64,000 bases of DNA from Planctomycetota bacterium (GTDB lineage Bacteria > Planctomycetota > B15-G4 > SIAN01), in the NCBI GenBank assembly GCA_028289345.1, contig JANQQL010000010.1, forward strand, positions 186,001-250,000, read 5' to 3'. The notes under the pieces are model-generated. The model made no database searches. It was not told where the DNA came from and worked only from the letters and a program-made list of their open reading frames with translations. The position numbers and the translations under genes are program-made. Every line of letters begins with the position of its first letter. Within the stretch, counting starts at the first letter, position 1. Below, in pieces: positions 28,598 through 36,775 of the stretch.

Positions 28598-30547
28598 GTG
28601 ATTCATGTCTCGCTCGTTGGTTGGTTGCTTTGCTCGACGTTCGCCACCTTGAACTCGGACGCCTCCATTGCATGGAATCACGGATCGCTGGAAGACATGC
28701 TCCGTCACGCCAAGCAAGAACAGAAACCGCTGATGCTGTACTTTTGGACCGAAGGGAGTGAGAGTTGCGTCGAAATGTTTCAGGGCCCGCTCCAGCACCC
28801 ACGGGTGGTCGTCGCCGCCGCTCCTTACCTTTGGTACAGCATTGGTCGCCAGGACGAATCAGTCTCGGACCTGTTCGAGAAGTATCGGGTCCCCACAGTG
28901 CCGAGCCTCCGTGTCGTGACAGCATTGGGCCGTGCCATCGACGGCTTGGACGGAGTTGCCAACGTCCCCACGGTGGTTCATCACCTGGAACGAATCGCAC
29001 GCAGGGAAGACACCCTCGAGTTCTTCCTTGCAGAGTGTGAGAAGGATCCCGGCAACCTGGACCGCCGCCAACAGCTGGCCCACAAGCACGCGGCCCTGGG
29101 AGACACGATGGAGCACGATCGAATTCTCCAAACCATCCGTGACGATGATCCGGAAGGAAAGACTTCGGCGGCGGCGCGCCTGCACCTCACCGATGCCTTC
29201 CAGTCAATGTACGTTCCCGCCCAATCTCTGGATGACCTTGATCAGAAAGCCCTGTCCCGCCACATTGAGAACATCGGTCCGGACGAGGTTCGGCAAGAGG
29301 CGTGGGACCGGATGGCGGAACTCGAGAACGCCCGCGGCGACCGAGGTGCCGAAATCAAAGCCTACCGGCAAGCGTTTCCACTGGTCGCGGACGGCAGGCT
29401 TTTCAACTGGGGCTGGAACAAGGCTCTCTGGCTGTGGTCGAACCGCGATGTGCTTTCCAGATCGGAGAAACAGTTCGCTCTGGAAATTGCGCGGAAGACG
29501 GCAGCGGTGTCAGAACGCCTCTCCCAAGAAGACCCCGGCTACTATGACCCGGCCATCTTCCTGACTCGGCGTCTGAATGTCCTTGGCATGTGCCTGAACA
29601 TGAATGGGAAACGCAAAGAGGCGATCGCACAGCTGGAGCGGTGTGTCGAGCTGAGCCCTCAGTCGGGGGAATACCGAGCTCGACTCGACGCCTATCGAGA
29701 GGGACGGGAGGATCGCAATTTTGCCGGTTATTCCGACTATCGCGGCTCCTGGTCTCCGGACGGTCGCTCGGTCGTCTTCACCTCGAATCGCGACGGAAAC
29801 GCGGAACTGTACCTGGCGGATTGGAAGCGTCGCTCCCTCACTCGAATCACTCGATCGCTCGCCGAGGAGGACTTTGCCACATTCCATCCGAAGGGAAAGA
29901 CGATTGCGTACGTGTCGAACCGGTTCAAGACGGGACGAATCTATGAATCCACTCCCACGGGGAAGAGACCCAAGATGGTCTTTGCGATCGAGAATCCCGA
30001 AGCCCCGGCGAGCTTGTCCACACCGGCCTACTCCACCGACGGGAATCACCTTGCGTGTCTGAAAACCGACGGCGCCACTCCGCGGCTGGCGTTCGCCGCA
30101 ATCAAGAATCGGTCGCTCCGGTGGATGGAAGAGATTGCCTCGGAAGGTGACGATTGTCCGACATGGTTTGGCGAGCAACTCGTCTTCGCTTCCACGCGCG
30201 GAGGAACCAGTGACATCTATCGCTACGACCTCAACACCCAAGAAACTTGGAACCTCACCGCAGAACCAGTGCAGAGCTGGGACCTCAATCCCCACTGGTC
30301 CGCCGATGGAACGCGGATCGTGTTCGCCAGTTGGAGATCCGGCACCTGCGATCTCTACCTGATGGCGAGCGATGGAAGCGACGTGCGCCGACTCACGGAA
30401 GGACCGGAGGAGGATCACCGCCCGCGCTTCTCCCCCGACGGACAGAAGATCCTCTTCGACCGCAAAGACGAGTCCGGTCAGACCCGACTCTGGCTCATGA
30501 ATGCCGATGGCTCGGAGCCCCAACCGCTTCCGCTCAGCAACGTCTGA
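28598..30547 (+). CDS. Thioredoxin-fold / TPR / PD40-propeller fusion protein
   Basis: 649 residues. Signal-like start (VSLVGWLLCSTFATLNSDA), a thioredoxin-like fold with one Cys (FWTEGSESCVEMFQG) and YRVPTVPSLRVV, helical TPR region to about 370 (GKRKEAIAQLERCVELSPQSGEY), then a TolB-like propeller: GSWSPDGRSVVFTSNRDGNAELYL, FHPKGKTIAYVSNR, PHWSADGTRIVFASWRSGTCDLYL, PRFSPDGQKILFDR. The last blade motifs are canonical for PD40. GTG start with GGAG 7 nt upstream. Tandem with its shorter paralogue. Its stop is only 8 bp from the stop of convergent hisD, leaving no room for a separate terminator between them. Confidence 0.8.
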   Translation: MIHVSLVGWLLCSTFATLNSDASIAWNHGSLEDMLRHAKQEQKPLMLYFWTEGSESCVEMFQGPLQHPRVVVAAAPYLWYSIGRQDESVSDLFEKYRVPTVPSLRVVTALGRAIDGLDGVANVPTVVHHLERIARREDTLEFFLAECEKDPGNLDRRQQLAHKHAALGDTMEHDRILQTIRDDDPEGKTSAAARLHLTDAFQSMYVPAQSLDDLDQKALSRHIENIGPDEVRQEAWDRMAELENARGDRGAEIKAYRQAFPLVADGRLFNWGWNKALWLWSNRDVLSRSEKQFALEIARKTAAVSERLSQEDPGYYDPAIFLTRRLNVLGMCLNMNGKRKEAIAQLERCVELSPQSGEYRARLDAYREGREDRNFAGYSDYRGSWSPDGRSVVFTSNRDGNAELYLADWKRRSLTRITRSLAEEDFATFHPKGKTIAYVSNRFKTGRIYESTPTGKRPKMVFAIENPEAPASLSTPAYSTDGNHLACLKTDGATPRLAFAAIKNRSLRWMEEIASEGDDCPTWFGEQLVFASTRGGTSDIYRYDLNTQETWNLTAEPVQSWDLNPHWSADGTRIVFASWRSGTCDLYLMASDGSDVRRLTEGPEEDHRPRFSPDGQKILFDRKDESGQTRLWLMNADGSEPQPLPLSNV

Positions 30548-30555
30548 ACCGCTCC

Positions 30556-31824
30556 CTACTTGGTCCGCGAGCTCCGCGGCACCTCCGCCGCCCGCGCATG
30601 GCCTTCGAGTCCCTCGATCCGCGCAAGGACCGCCGCATCCTTGGCGAGCTGTTCCTGGTCCGCTCCCTGGGCGAGCCACGTGCGCGCACGCAGGAACGAG
30701 AACACAGACAGTCCCCCGGTGAAGCGCGCCGTCCCCCCCGTCGGCAACACGTGATTGGGCCCCGCTCCATAGTCCCCGAAGACTTCGGCGGCGGCGGCCC
30801 CCAAGAACAGTGCCCCGTAATGCTCGAAGCGATCGGGATCCCGTTCCAGAGAACGGCCATGCACTTGGAGGTGTTCCGGCGCGAGTGCGTTGCAGACTTG
30901 CACGGTTTCGTCAGCATGGGAGACGAGAACCGCAAAGCCTCTCCTTAGTGACGCCCGAGCCGTTTCCGCAGTTGGCAGGGTCTTGAGCTGATGACGCAGC
31001 TCCTCTTCCACGGCGGCGATCAAGTCCGACGACTCCGTGACCAGCGCGACCACCGCATCCGGATCGTGCTCGGCCTGGGCCAAGAGATCCGCCGCGACCA
31101 TCGCGGGGTTCGTGCCGGCGCTGGCCGCGATCACCAACTCGGACGGCCCCCCGAGGAGGTCGATGCCAACGTGACGAGACACCAGGAACTTGGCGGCGGT
31201 GACCCAGCGGTTGCCCGGTCCGACAATCATGTCGCAAGGAGCGACCGGGCCTGCGCCATAGGCCAGCGCCGCGATGGCCTGAGCACCGCCGACCGCAAGC
31301 ACAGAGTCGACCCCCGCAATCGCCGCCGCCGCAAGAGTGATGTCATTGGGATTCGGCGTCGCCAACCAAATTTCCTTCACCCCCGCCACGCGAGCCGTCA
31401 CCGCGGTCATGAGAACCGTGGAAGGCAACGGGTAGCGGCCTCCCGGCGCGTAGCAGCCGACCCGGACGACGGGGCGCCATTCGAAGCCCGTTCCCTCTCC
31501 CCTCCTTGGGGTCGATCCAGGTTGGAGCGCGCGGCGTTGCATCTCCGCAAACCGGCGAATCCTCGCCGCCGCGCGAACCAAGACTTGTTGAACCGCCTCG
31601 GAAACCCGGCCGTGACTTCTCTCGAGTACCGATCGGTCCAAAATCAACGGTGCGTCGGCGGCCAAGTCCCCGAACTGCTGGGCATACTCCCGAAGACTCG
31701 GCTCCCCTTGTTCGCGTACCGCCTCCACGATCGTCCTTGTTTGGTCCAGAGTCGCGTCATCGAACGCTTCTCGCTGCCAGCGCTGGATTTCGTCGCGAGG
31801 GACTCGGCGCAAGAGATCGTTCAT
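30556..31824 (-). CDS. hisD: Histidinol dehydrogenase
   Basis: 422 residues, the normal length. Oxidises L-histidinol to L-histidine with two NAD+, the last two oxidation steps of the pathway. Family signatures present: the APGGRYPLPSTVLMTAVTARVAGV block, VGGAQAIAALAYG, VGPGNRWVTAAKFLVS, DLLGGPSELVIAA, DLLAQAEHDP and the C-terminal APEHLQVH and GPNHVLPTGGTARFTGGLSVFSFLR, which carry the zinc and active-site His residues. Last gene of the seven-gene his operon; its ATG overlaps the stop of the hisA-hisI-hisE fusion by 4 nt. Convergent with the PD40 fusion gene 8 bp away. Confidence 0.96.
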   Translation of the reverse strand: MNDLLRRVPRDEIQRWQREAFDDATLDQTRTIVEAVREQGEPSLREYAQQFGDLAADAPLILDRSVLERSHGRVSEAVQQVLVRAAARIRRFAEMQRRALQPGSTPRRGEGTGFEWRPVVRVGCYAPGGRYPLPSTVLMTAVTARVAGVKEIWLATPNPNDITLAAAAIAGVDSVLAVGGAQAIAALAYGAGPVAPCDMIVGPGNRWVTAAKFLVSRHVGIDLLGGPSELVIAASAGTNPAMVAADLLAQAEHDPDAVVALVTESSDLIAAVEEELRHQLKTLPTAETARASLRRGFAVLVSHADETVQVCNALAPEHLQVHGRSLERDPDRFEHYGALFLGAAAAEVFGDYGAGPNHVLPTGGTARFTGGLSVFSFLRARTWLAQGADQEQLAKDAAVLARIEGLEGHARAAEVPRSSRTK

Positions 31825-33092
31825 GAAAGGTCCTCCGACCGCCGAACACTTCGATCCCGTCGAGTGACGCCGAGGGATCGACGCTGCAGTTCTCTCTCGA
31901 CTCGAGCCAAGTCGACCCCTTCTCGAACCAATTTGGCGACCAAAAAGTAGAGGAGATCCGCTGCTTCATGGACGATCTCTTGCTCGCTAGCAGCCTGCAC
32001 CAATTCTCCCGCTTCTTCTTCGATCTTTGATTCCAGCAATCCCCGCTCACGAAACAAACGCGCCGTGTACGACCCGGGAGGTGGATCGAAGCGGCGCTGC
32101 TCGAGAGTCTTGGTCAACGCCGTCAGACCTCGCGCCTCGCCGAAACAGCCGTAGGTCTGTCGGTGACAGAAACCACCCCCGTGTTGTCGCACGGTGAAAC
32201 GCAGCGCGTCTCGATCACAGTCCATCGCCACTTCAAGAAGCTCTTGGGTGTTTCCCGAAGTCGCCCCTTTCTCCCACAACCCGCGACGACGAGACCAGTA
32301 CACGCCGCGCCGCTGCTCCATGGCCCGAGAAAGGCTTTCTCCATTGGACCAAGCCAGGCCGAGGGCGGTGCCTCGCTCGTCTTCCACCACGGTCGGCCAC
32401 AACCCATCGTCTCGGTCCGAAACAAGGGGAGCGGCGAACGCCTCCGAGAGGGAGAGCTGGTGGGTGTAGAGCGCCATGCCGATCTGGGCGTCGACCCCCA
32501 TGGCATCCAACCTGGCGATCTCCTCGGCCCTGGTCACTCCTCCCGCCACGGTCAACCGACCGGGTCCGGTGAGCTTCACCAGCCGTTCCACGGCCTCGAG
32601 GTCGATGCCACCCATGCGACCTTCCCGTTCGACGAACGTCACCAGGAAGCCACCCACCAAGTCGGCAAGTTCCGCGATGCGCTCTTCGACCCGCCGGCCC
32701 GTGGCTTGCCGCCAGCCACGCACCACCACCTCGCCATGCTTGGCGTCCAGCGCCGCGATCACCCGTTGGCGAGGAAGCTCGGCAAGGATCCTGGGGATCG
32801 CGGCCGTTCCGAGCACGATCTTCGCGGCCCCTGCATCCAACCATCGGCGGGCACTCGGCAAGTCACGAATGCCCCCACCCACTCGACACTTTGCCAGCGG
32901 CAACAGAGTTTCGATCACCCCCCGGTTGTCCCCCGTGCCCAACGCCGCATCGAGGTCGACCACGGCGACTTCTCCACACAGTGAAAAGCGACGGGCAAAC
33001 GGTTCGGGATCCCCCGCCTCCAAGACTTGTTCCTCTCCACCGACCAGTTGAACCGTGCTACCACCGCGCAAATCGATCGAAGGAATCATCAT
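31821..33092 (-). CDS. hisAIE: HisA-HisI-HisE trifunctional fusion
   Basis: 423 residues, three enzymes in line. Residues 1-225: HisA isomerase barrel (SIDLRGG with Asp7, VDLDAALG, GGGIRD, ALDAKHGEVVVRGW with Asp116, TFVEREG with Thr152, GGVT). Residues 227-318: HisI phosphoribosyl-AMP cyclohydrolase (YWSRRRGLWEKGATSGNTQ, DCDRDA, then Cys309 and Cys316 as zinc ligands). Residues 323-405: HisE phosphoribosyl-ATP pyrophosphatase (RLFRERGLLESKIEEEAGEL, HEAADLLYFL). Together they carry out steps 2, 3 and 4. HisIE fusions are common; adding HisA is rare. In the HisA loop EREG replaces the usual DRDG. ATG at 33092 overlaps hisF by 4 nt; a second ATG follows immediately. Confidence 0.94.
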   Translation of the reverse strand: MMIPSIDLRGGSTVQLVGGEEQVLEAGDPEPFARRFSLCGEVAVVDLDAALGTGDNRGVIETLLPLAKCRVGGGIRDLPSARRWLDAGAAKIVLGTAAIPRILAELPRQRVIAALDAKHGEVVVRGWRQATGRRVEERIAELADLVGGFLVTFVEREGRMGGIDLEAVERLVKLTGPGRLTVAGGVTRAEEIARLDAMGVDAQIGMALYTHQLSLSEAFAAPLVSDRDDGLWPTVVEDERGTALGLAWSNGESLSRAMEQRRGVYWSRRRGLWEKGATSGNTQELLEVAMDCDRDALRFTVRQHGGGFCHRQTYGCFGEARGLTALTKTLEQRRFDPPPGSYTARLFRERGLLESKIEEEAGELVQAASEQEIVHEAADLLYFLVAKLVREGVDLARVERELQRRSLGVTRRDRSVRRSEDLS

Positions 33093-33844
33093 GAGCGAAC
33101 CTCCACTTCTTGTTGCAAGAGAGACTGCTTCACCTGGCTCACGGTGTAATCAGAGTCGTGAAACAAAGATGCCGCGAGCACGGCCGAGGCTCCCGCCCGC
33201 ACCGCATCAACCAAGTGCTCCGGCCCAGCCGCTCCTCCCGAGGCGATCACGGGGATTGCGACCACCGAAGTGATGGTCCGCAGCAACTCCAAGTCGTAGC
33301 CGTCGCGGGTTCCGTCGCGATCCATGCTGGTCAGCAAGATCTCACCGGCTCCCCGAGACTCGATCTCCCGAGCCCAATCCTGCGCGTCCCGCTCGGTCTC
33401 CCGAGTGCCGGATCGAACGACCACGCGGAAGCGGCCCTCTGTCTCCTGGCGAACGTCCATGGCCACCACGGTGCACTGGGTCCCGAAACGCGAGGCCATC
33501 TCGTCGACCAGTTGGGGTCGAAGAACCGCTGCCGTATTCACCGAGACTCGGTCAGCACCGTGCTCCAGCAACGACTGCACGTCGTGGAGACTCTGAATGC
33601 CACCTCCGACGGTCAGGGGAATGGACAGTTCCCGCCGAACGGCTTCCACCGTCGACAAACGCGCCGCCCGCCCTTCTTGGGTCGCCGAAATGTCCAACAG
33701 AACCAGTTCGTCGGCGCCCTGTTCCTCATAGAGACGAGCCAGCTCCGCCGGCGATCCGGCGTCACGAAGGTTTTGAAAGCGGACCCCCTTCACCACCTGT
33801 CCATCTTTGACGTCCAAGCAGGGGATGATGCGAACGGTCAACAC
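33089..33844 (-). CDS. hisF: Imidazole glycerol phosphate synthase, cyclase subunit
   Basis: 251 residues. (beta/alpha)8 barrel that uses ammonia from HisH to convert PRFAR into IGP and AICAR. Signatures: RIIPCLDVKDGQVVKGVRF (catalytic Asp), ELVLLDISATQEGR, VGGGIQSLHDVQ, GADRVSVNTAA, VVAMDVRQ (second Asp), ILLTSMDRDGTRDGYD, VIASGGAAGPEH. Although the frame stays open far upstream, GTG 33844 is the start: GGAGGA lies 6 nt before it and the protein begins exactly as the family does. It overlaps the end of hisH by 7 nt and hisA-I-E by 4 nt. Confidence 0.95.
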   Translation of the reverse strand: MLTVRIIPCLDVKDGQVVKGVRFQNLRDAGSPAELARLYEEQGADELVLLDISATQEGRAARLSTVEAVRRELSIPLTVGGGIQSLHDVQSLLEHGADRVSVNTAAVLRPQLVDEMASRFGTQCTVVAMDVRQETEGRFRVVVRSGTRETERDAQDWAREIESRGAGEILLTSMDRDGTRDGYDLELLRTITSVVAIPVIASGGAAGPEHLVDAVRAGASAVLAASLFHDSDYTVSQVKQSLLQQEVEVRS

Positions 33845-34449
33845 GTGTTTTCCTCCATGGCCATCGAAAGCCAGCCGCGCAACCATTCGCGCCCGACGCG
33901 CCCGGAAAGCTCTGGATGAAACTGACAACCGAGGACCGGGCCTCGCTGCACCGCCGCGACGAACCTTCCTCCGTAATCGCAGTACGCGGCATCCCAACCG
34001 GCAGGAGGAGTGACCAGCCGATACGAGTTGGCGAAGTACACCGATCCGTCCGCGGACTCGAAGGAAGAGCCCCAGACTCGATTCCAGCCCAAGTGGGGAA
34101 CTCGCTCCGTCGCCGGAAAGCGCTCGAAGTGGCCGGGAACGTGACCGAGACCGGTCACGCCGGGGGATTCGTCGCTGCTCTCGAACAGAAGCTGAAACCC
34201 GAGGCAGATGGCCAGAGTTGCCCGCTTTGCCGAGAGCCGAGCAGAGAGAGCGCGGTCGGCTTCGCTTTCCCGGAGCGCTTCGCGGGCCGCCGCAAACGTC
34301 CCGACACCGGGAAGCACGACTCGCTGCGCCGTTTCCAAGGTGAAGGGATCGGCACTCACGACACATGAGTGACCGAGTCTCTCGAACGCAGCGATCAACG
34401 AGGCCACGTTGGCCGTTTCGGTACGAGTGATGTAGATCGGCTGGTTCAT
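33838..34449 (-). CDS. hisH: Imidazole glycerol phosphate synthase, glutaminase subunit
   Basis: 203 residues. Class I glutamine amidotransferase that feeds ammonia to HisF. Visible: VLPGVGTF, the nucleophile elbow LAICLGFQLLF, the oxyanion and interface region, VPHLGWN, VYFANSY and the catalytic GCQFHPE. The ATG at 34449 overlaps the hisB stop by 4 nt and gives a normal N-terminus (MNQPIYITRTETANVASL). Sits between hisB and hisF as in many his operons. Confidence 0.95.
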   Translation of the reverse strand: MNQPIYITRTETANVASLIAAFERLGHSCVVSADPFTLETAQRVVLPGVGTFAAAREALRESEADRALSARLSAKRATLAICLGFQLLFESSDESPGVTGLGHVPGHFERFPATERVPHLGWNRVWGSSFESADGSVYFANSYRLVTPPAGWDAAYCDYGGRFVAAVQRGPVLGCQFHPELSGRVGREWLRGWLSMAMEENTC

Positions 34450-35051
34450 CCCAAGATCCCCTTGGTACTGGCGATGCTGGGGCCGGTTTCCACTCGCTTG
34501 GCTTGGCGAAAGGCCAGCGCAGTGGCTTTGAATGCCGCTTCCACCCGGTGATGGTCGTTCTCCCCGCGCAACACGTCCACATGAAGGGTGGATCCAGAGG
34601 TTTGTGCCAGCGAACGCAGGAAGTGCGCCAGGTTCTCGCAAGCCACGTTGCCGATCGTGGGTCGCCGCAAGCCAAGTTCCACGTGTGCCGAAGGTCGCTG
34701 GGAAAGATCGATCACCGCTCGTGCCAGTGCTTCGTCCAGGGGCGCGTAGGCCGATCCGAATCGGACCACCCCCTCGCGAGCTCCAAGAGCCTCATCGATC
34801 GCCGCTCCGAGAGTCAACGCGCAATCCTCGACCGTGTGGTGATCGTCCACGTCCAAGTCGCCGTCGCATTGCAAACGAAGGTCAAGTCGGGCATGGAATG
34901 CAAGGGAGTGAATCATGTGATCGAGAAATCCCAGGCCCGTTTGCACCTCGACCTGTCCCGTTCCGTCGAGGTCGAGACGCACCTCCACCTTGGTTTCCTT
35001 GGTTTGCCTTGCCCGCTCCGCCTTGCGGGAGATGGAATTCGCCTCGTTCAT
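34446..35051 (-). CDS. hisB: Imidazoleglycerol-phosphate dehydratase
   Basis: 201 residues, monofunctional (no HolPase domain, unlike the enterobacterial HisB). Dehydrates IGP to imidazole acetol phosphate, using manganese. Metal-binding His clusters are present in both pseudo-repeats: GFLDHMIHSLAFHA with DVDDHHTVEDCAL, and ACENLAHFLRSLAQ with GENDHHRVEAAFKA. Start overlaps the end of the hisC-HAD gene by 4 nt. Slightly longer charged N-terminus than usual (about 20 residues before KVEVRLDLDGTG). Confidence 0.95.
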   Translation of the reverse strand: MNEANSISRKAERARQTKETKVEVRLDLDGTGQVEVQTGLGFLDHMIHSLAFHARLDLRLQCDGDLDVDDHHTVEDCALTLGAAIDEALGAREGVVRFGSAYAPLDEALARAVIDLSQRPSAHVELGLRRPTIGNVACENLAHFLRSLAQTSGSTLHVDVLRGENDHHRVEAAFKATALAFRQAKRVETGPSIASTKGILG

Positions 35052-36775
35052 GGTTGACCTCCTTGCAGTTGATTCCAGTCGCAGAGTTCTGCGAGGTCCC
35101 TCAAGACTCGCACGGCACCAGCTCGTTCCAACACGGGACGTGCCCGCTGCTCTTCTTCCCCGGGAGCAACTACCCCCAAAGGCAATACCTGGGCACCACG
35201 TGCGGCGCGCAAATCATCAGGAGTGTCTCCGACCATCCATGCGGATGTGACACCGAGACGTGCCATGGCCAAGCGGACCGGTTCGGGGTCCGGTTTCGCA
35301 GGCGCGTCTTCCATACACACCACCTCTTCGAAGCAAGAAGTCAGGTCGAATTCTTCCAAGAAGCGTTCTGCATCCTGGCGAGGCCGGCCGGTCACAACGG
35401 CCAGGCGAACTCGAGAGCCCAAGGCCTCGAACAAGCTCCGGTCGACCAAAGCGGTTTCGAATCTCCGCAGACCGGGCTCGCGCTCGTCCCCTTGATAGAT
35501 TTCCTCGAACCTCTCACGCACTTGATCCAACGTGACGGAAACGCCCCGCTCTCGAATCAAACGCCGAGCGACGATCCAGTCGTTGTTCGCGTCGCCTTGC
35601 CGTTTGCAAACGGCAATGTCCTCCAGCCCAACGGTGACCGAGAAGCTCGCGGCGGTTTCCACAATCGTGCGTCGATAGGACCGAGAAACATCGGCGATGA
35701 CTCCGTCGAGATCGAACAACAACGCTTCGGGATTCAACACCGTGCGAATCGCTCGACGCAGGCGTTGAAAGTGGGCTTCGTTTCCGGGGCAAGTCACGCG
35801 GAACGAATCCTCGGCGGCGCCAAAGGTCCGAATGGAGATCCCCAAGGAAGCCAGCCCTCGCGCCAACCAACGAGCTCGAGACGAGCGGGCGAAGACGAAG
35901 TTTCCGTGGGATGTCTGTGCCGCAATTCCGTGGTCCCGGAACTCTCGCTGAAGAATCTGTCGTTCTCCGCGAACCTGAGCGACGAACGCTCGCATCTGCG
36001 CGGCGGACTCGCGCAGCCCCTCGGCCGCCCAGGCCGCAGAAACCGCCGACACGGGATAGGGTCCTGCGGCAGCCCGCAGCCAGTCGACGACCGGAGCAGC
36101 CCCCACCGCGTATCCCACGCGCAACCCAGCCAGCCCCCACGCTTTGGAAAGAGAACGAACGACCACGGCGTTCGGATACGTGAGAGCTTGCTCGGTCAGA
36201 TCCTCTTCGCAGAACTCCACGTAGGCGTGATCCACAAGAATCAGCGCCTGGGGAACCGCAAGCGCCAACCGTTCCAGGTCCTGGGTCGTGGCGACCGCTC
36301 CGGTCGGATTGTTTGGCGTGACCATGACGATCAGCGCGGTCCGGGAGTTGACCTGGGTCAGGACTTCGTCCACGGGGAACGCGTCGCCGTCCCACGGGAC
36401 CTGCCGCAGCTTCCCTCCGGCCAGCTCCACGTAGCGAGGAATCATGGCGAAGGTCGGTGTCGCCAGGATCGCCTCTCGACCCGGTTCGAGGAACGTCCGG
36501 CACACCCGGTCGAGCGCTTCGTCGGCTCCGGCCGTGACCAACACTTGCCGCGACGGAACTCCCAAACGCTGACCCAGGAGTTCCTCGAGGCCCTTCAAGG
36601 AGGGATAGTCGCGCACCAGTCGAGAGTCGCGAGACCAGGAGTCGATCCGCTCTTGGCCATGGGCAAGCCCCTCGTTCCCGTCCAGCGCAAGGTCGATCCG
36701 CAACGAGGAAGCCTCTCGGCGATAGGCCGTGACGTTTCGCGTCCATCGTGCGGGAGTGAGAATTCGATCACTCAT
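35048..36775 (-). CDS. hisC: Histidinol-phosphate aminotransferase fused to HAD phosphatase
   Basis: 575 residues. Residues 1-345 are a fold-type I PLP aminotransferase of the HisC type: NPTGA (155-160), VDHAYVEF, SLSKAWGLAGLRVGY with PLP Lys211, and SFRVTC. Residues 350-575 are a HAD subfamily IA hydrolase: LLFDLDGVIAD (nucleophile Asp355, acid/base Asp357), VVTGRPRQD, KPDPEPV and VGDTPDDLRAA, so all four HAD motifs are intact. HisC converts imidazole acetol phosphate to histidinol phosphate; the next step is its dephosphorylation, for which the operon has no other enzyme. The HAD half is therefore the likely histidinol-phosphatase (inference from fusion and context). Overlaps hisG and hisB by 4 nt each. 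Confidence 0.92.
   Translation of the reverse strand: MSDRILTPARWTRNVTAYRREASSLRIDLALDGNEGLAHGQERIDSWSRDSRLVRDYPSLKGLEELLGQRLGVPSRQVLVTAGADEALDRVCRTFLEPGREAILATPTFAMIPRYVELAGGKLRQVPWDGDAFPVDEVLTQVNSRTALIVMVTPNNPTGAVATTQDLERLALAVPQALILVDHAYVEFCEEDLTEQALTYPNAVVVRSLSKAWGLAGLRVGYAVGAAPVVDWLRAAAGPYPVSAVSAAWAAEGLRESAAQMRAFVAQVRGERQILQREFRDHGIAAQTSHGNFVFARSSRARWLARGLASLGISIRTFGAAEDSFRVTCPGNEAHFQRLRRAIRTVLNPEALLFDLDGVIADVSRSYRRTIVETAASFSVTVGLEDIAVCKRQGDANNDWIVARRLIRERGVSVTLDQVRERFEEIYQGDEREPGLRRFETALVDRSLFEALGSRVRLAVVTGRPRQDAERFLEEFDLTSCFEEVVCMEDAPAKPDPEPVRLAMARLGVTSAWMVGDTPDDLRAARGAQVLPLGVVAPGEEEQRARPVLERAGAVRVLRDLAELCDWNQLQGGQP

Noticed and set aside
33845..34675. Long N-terminal extension of the hisF frame
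   Set aside because: It lies in an alternate frame of hisH and hisB; GTG 33844 with GGAGGA gives the normal HisF N-terminus.
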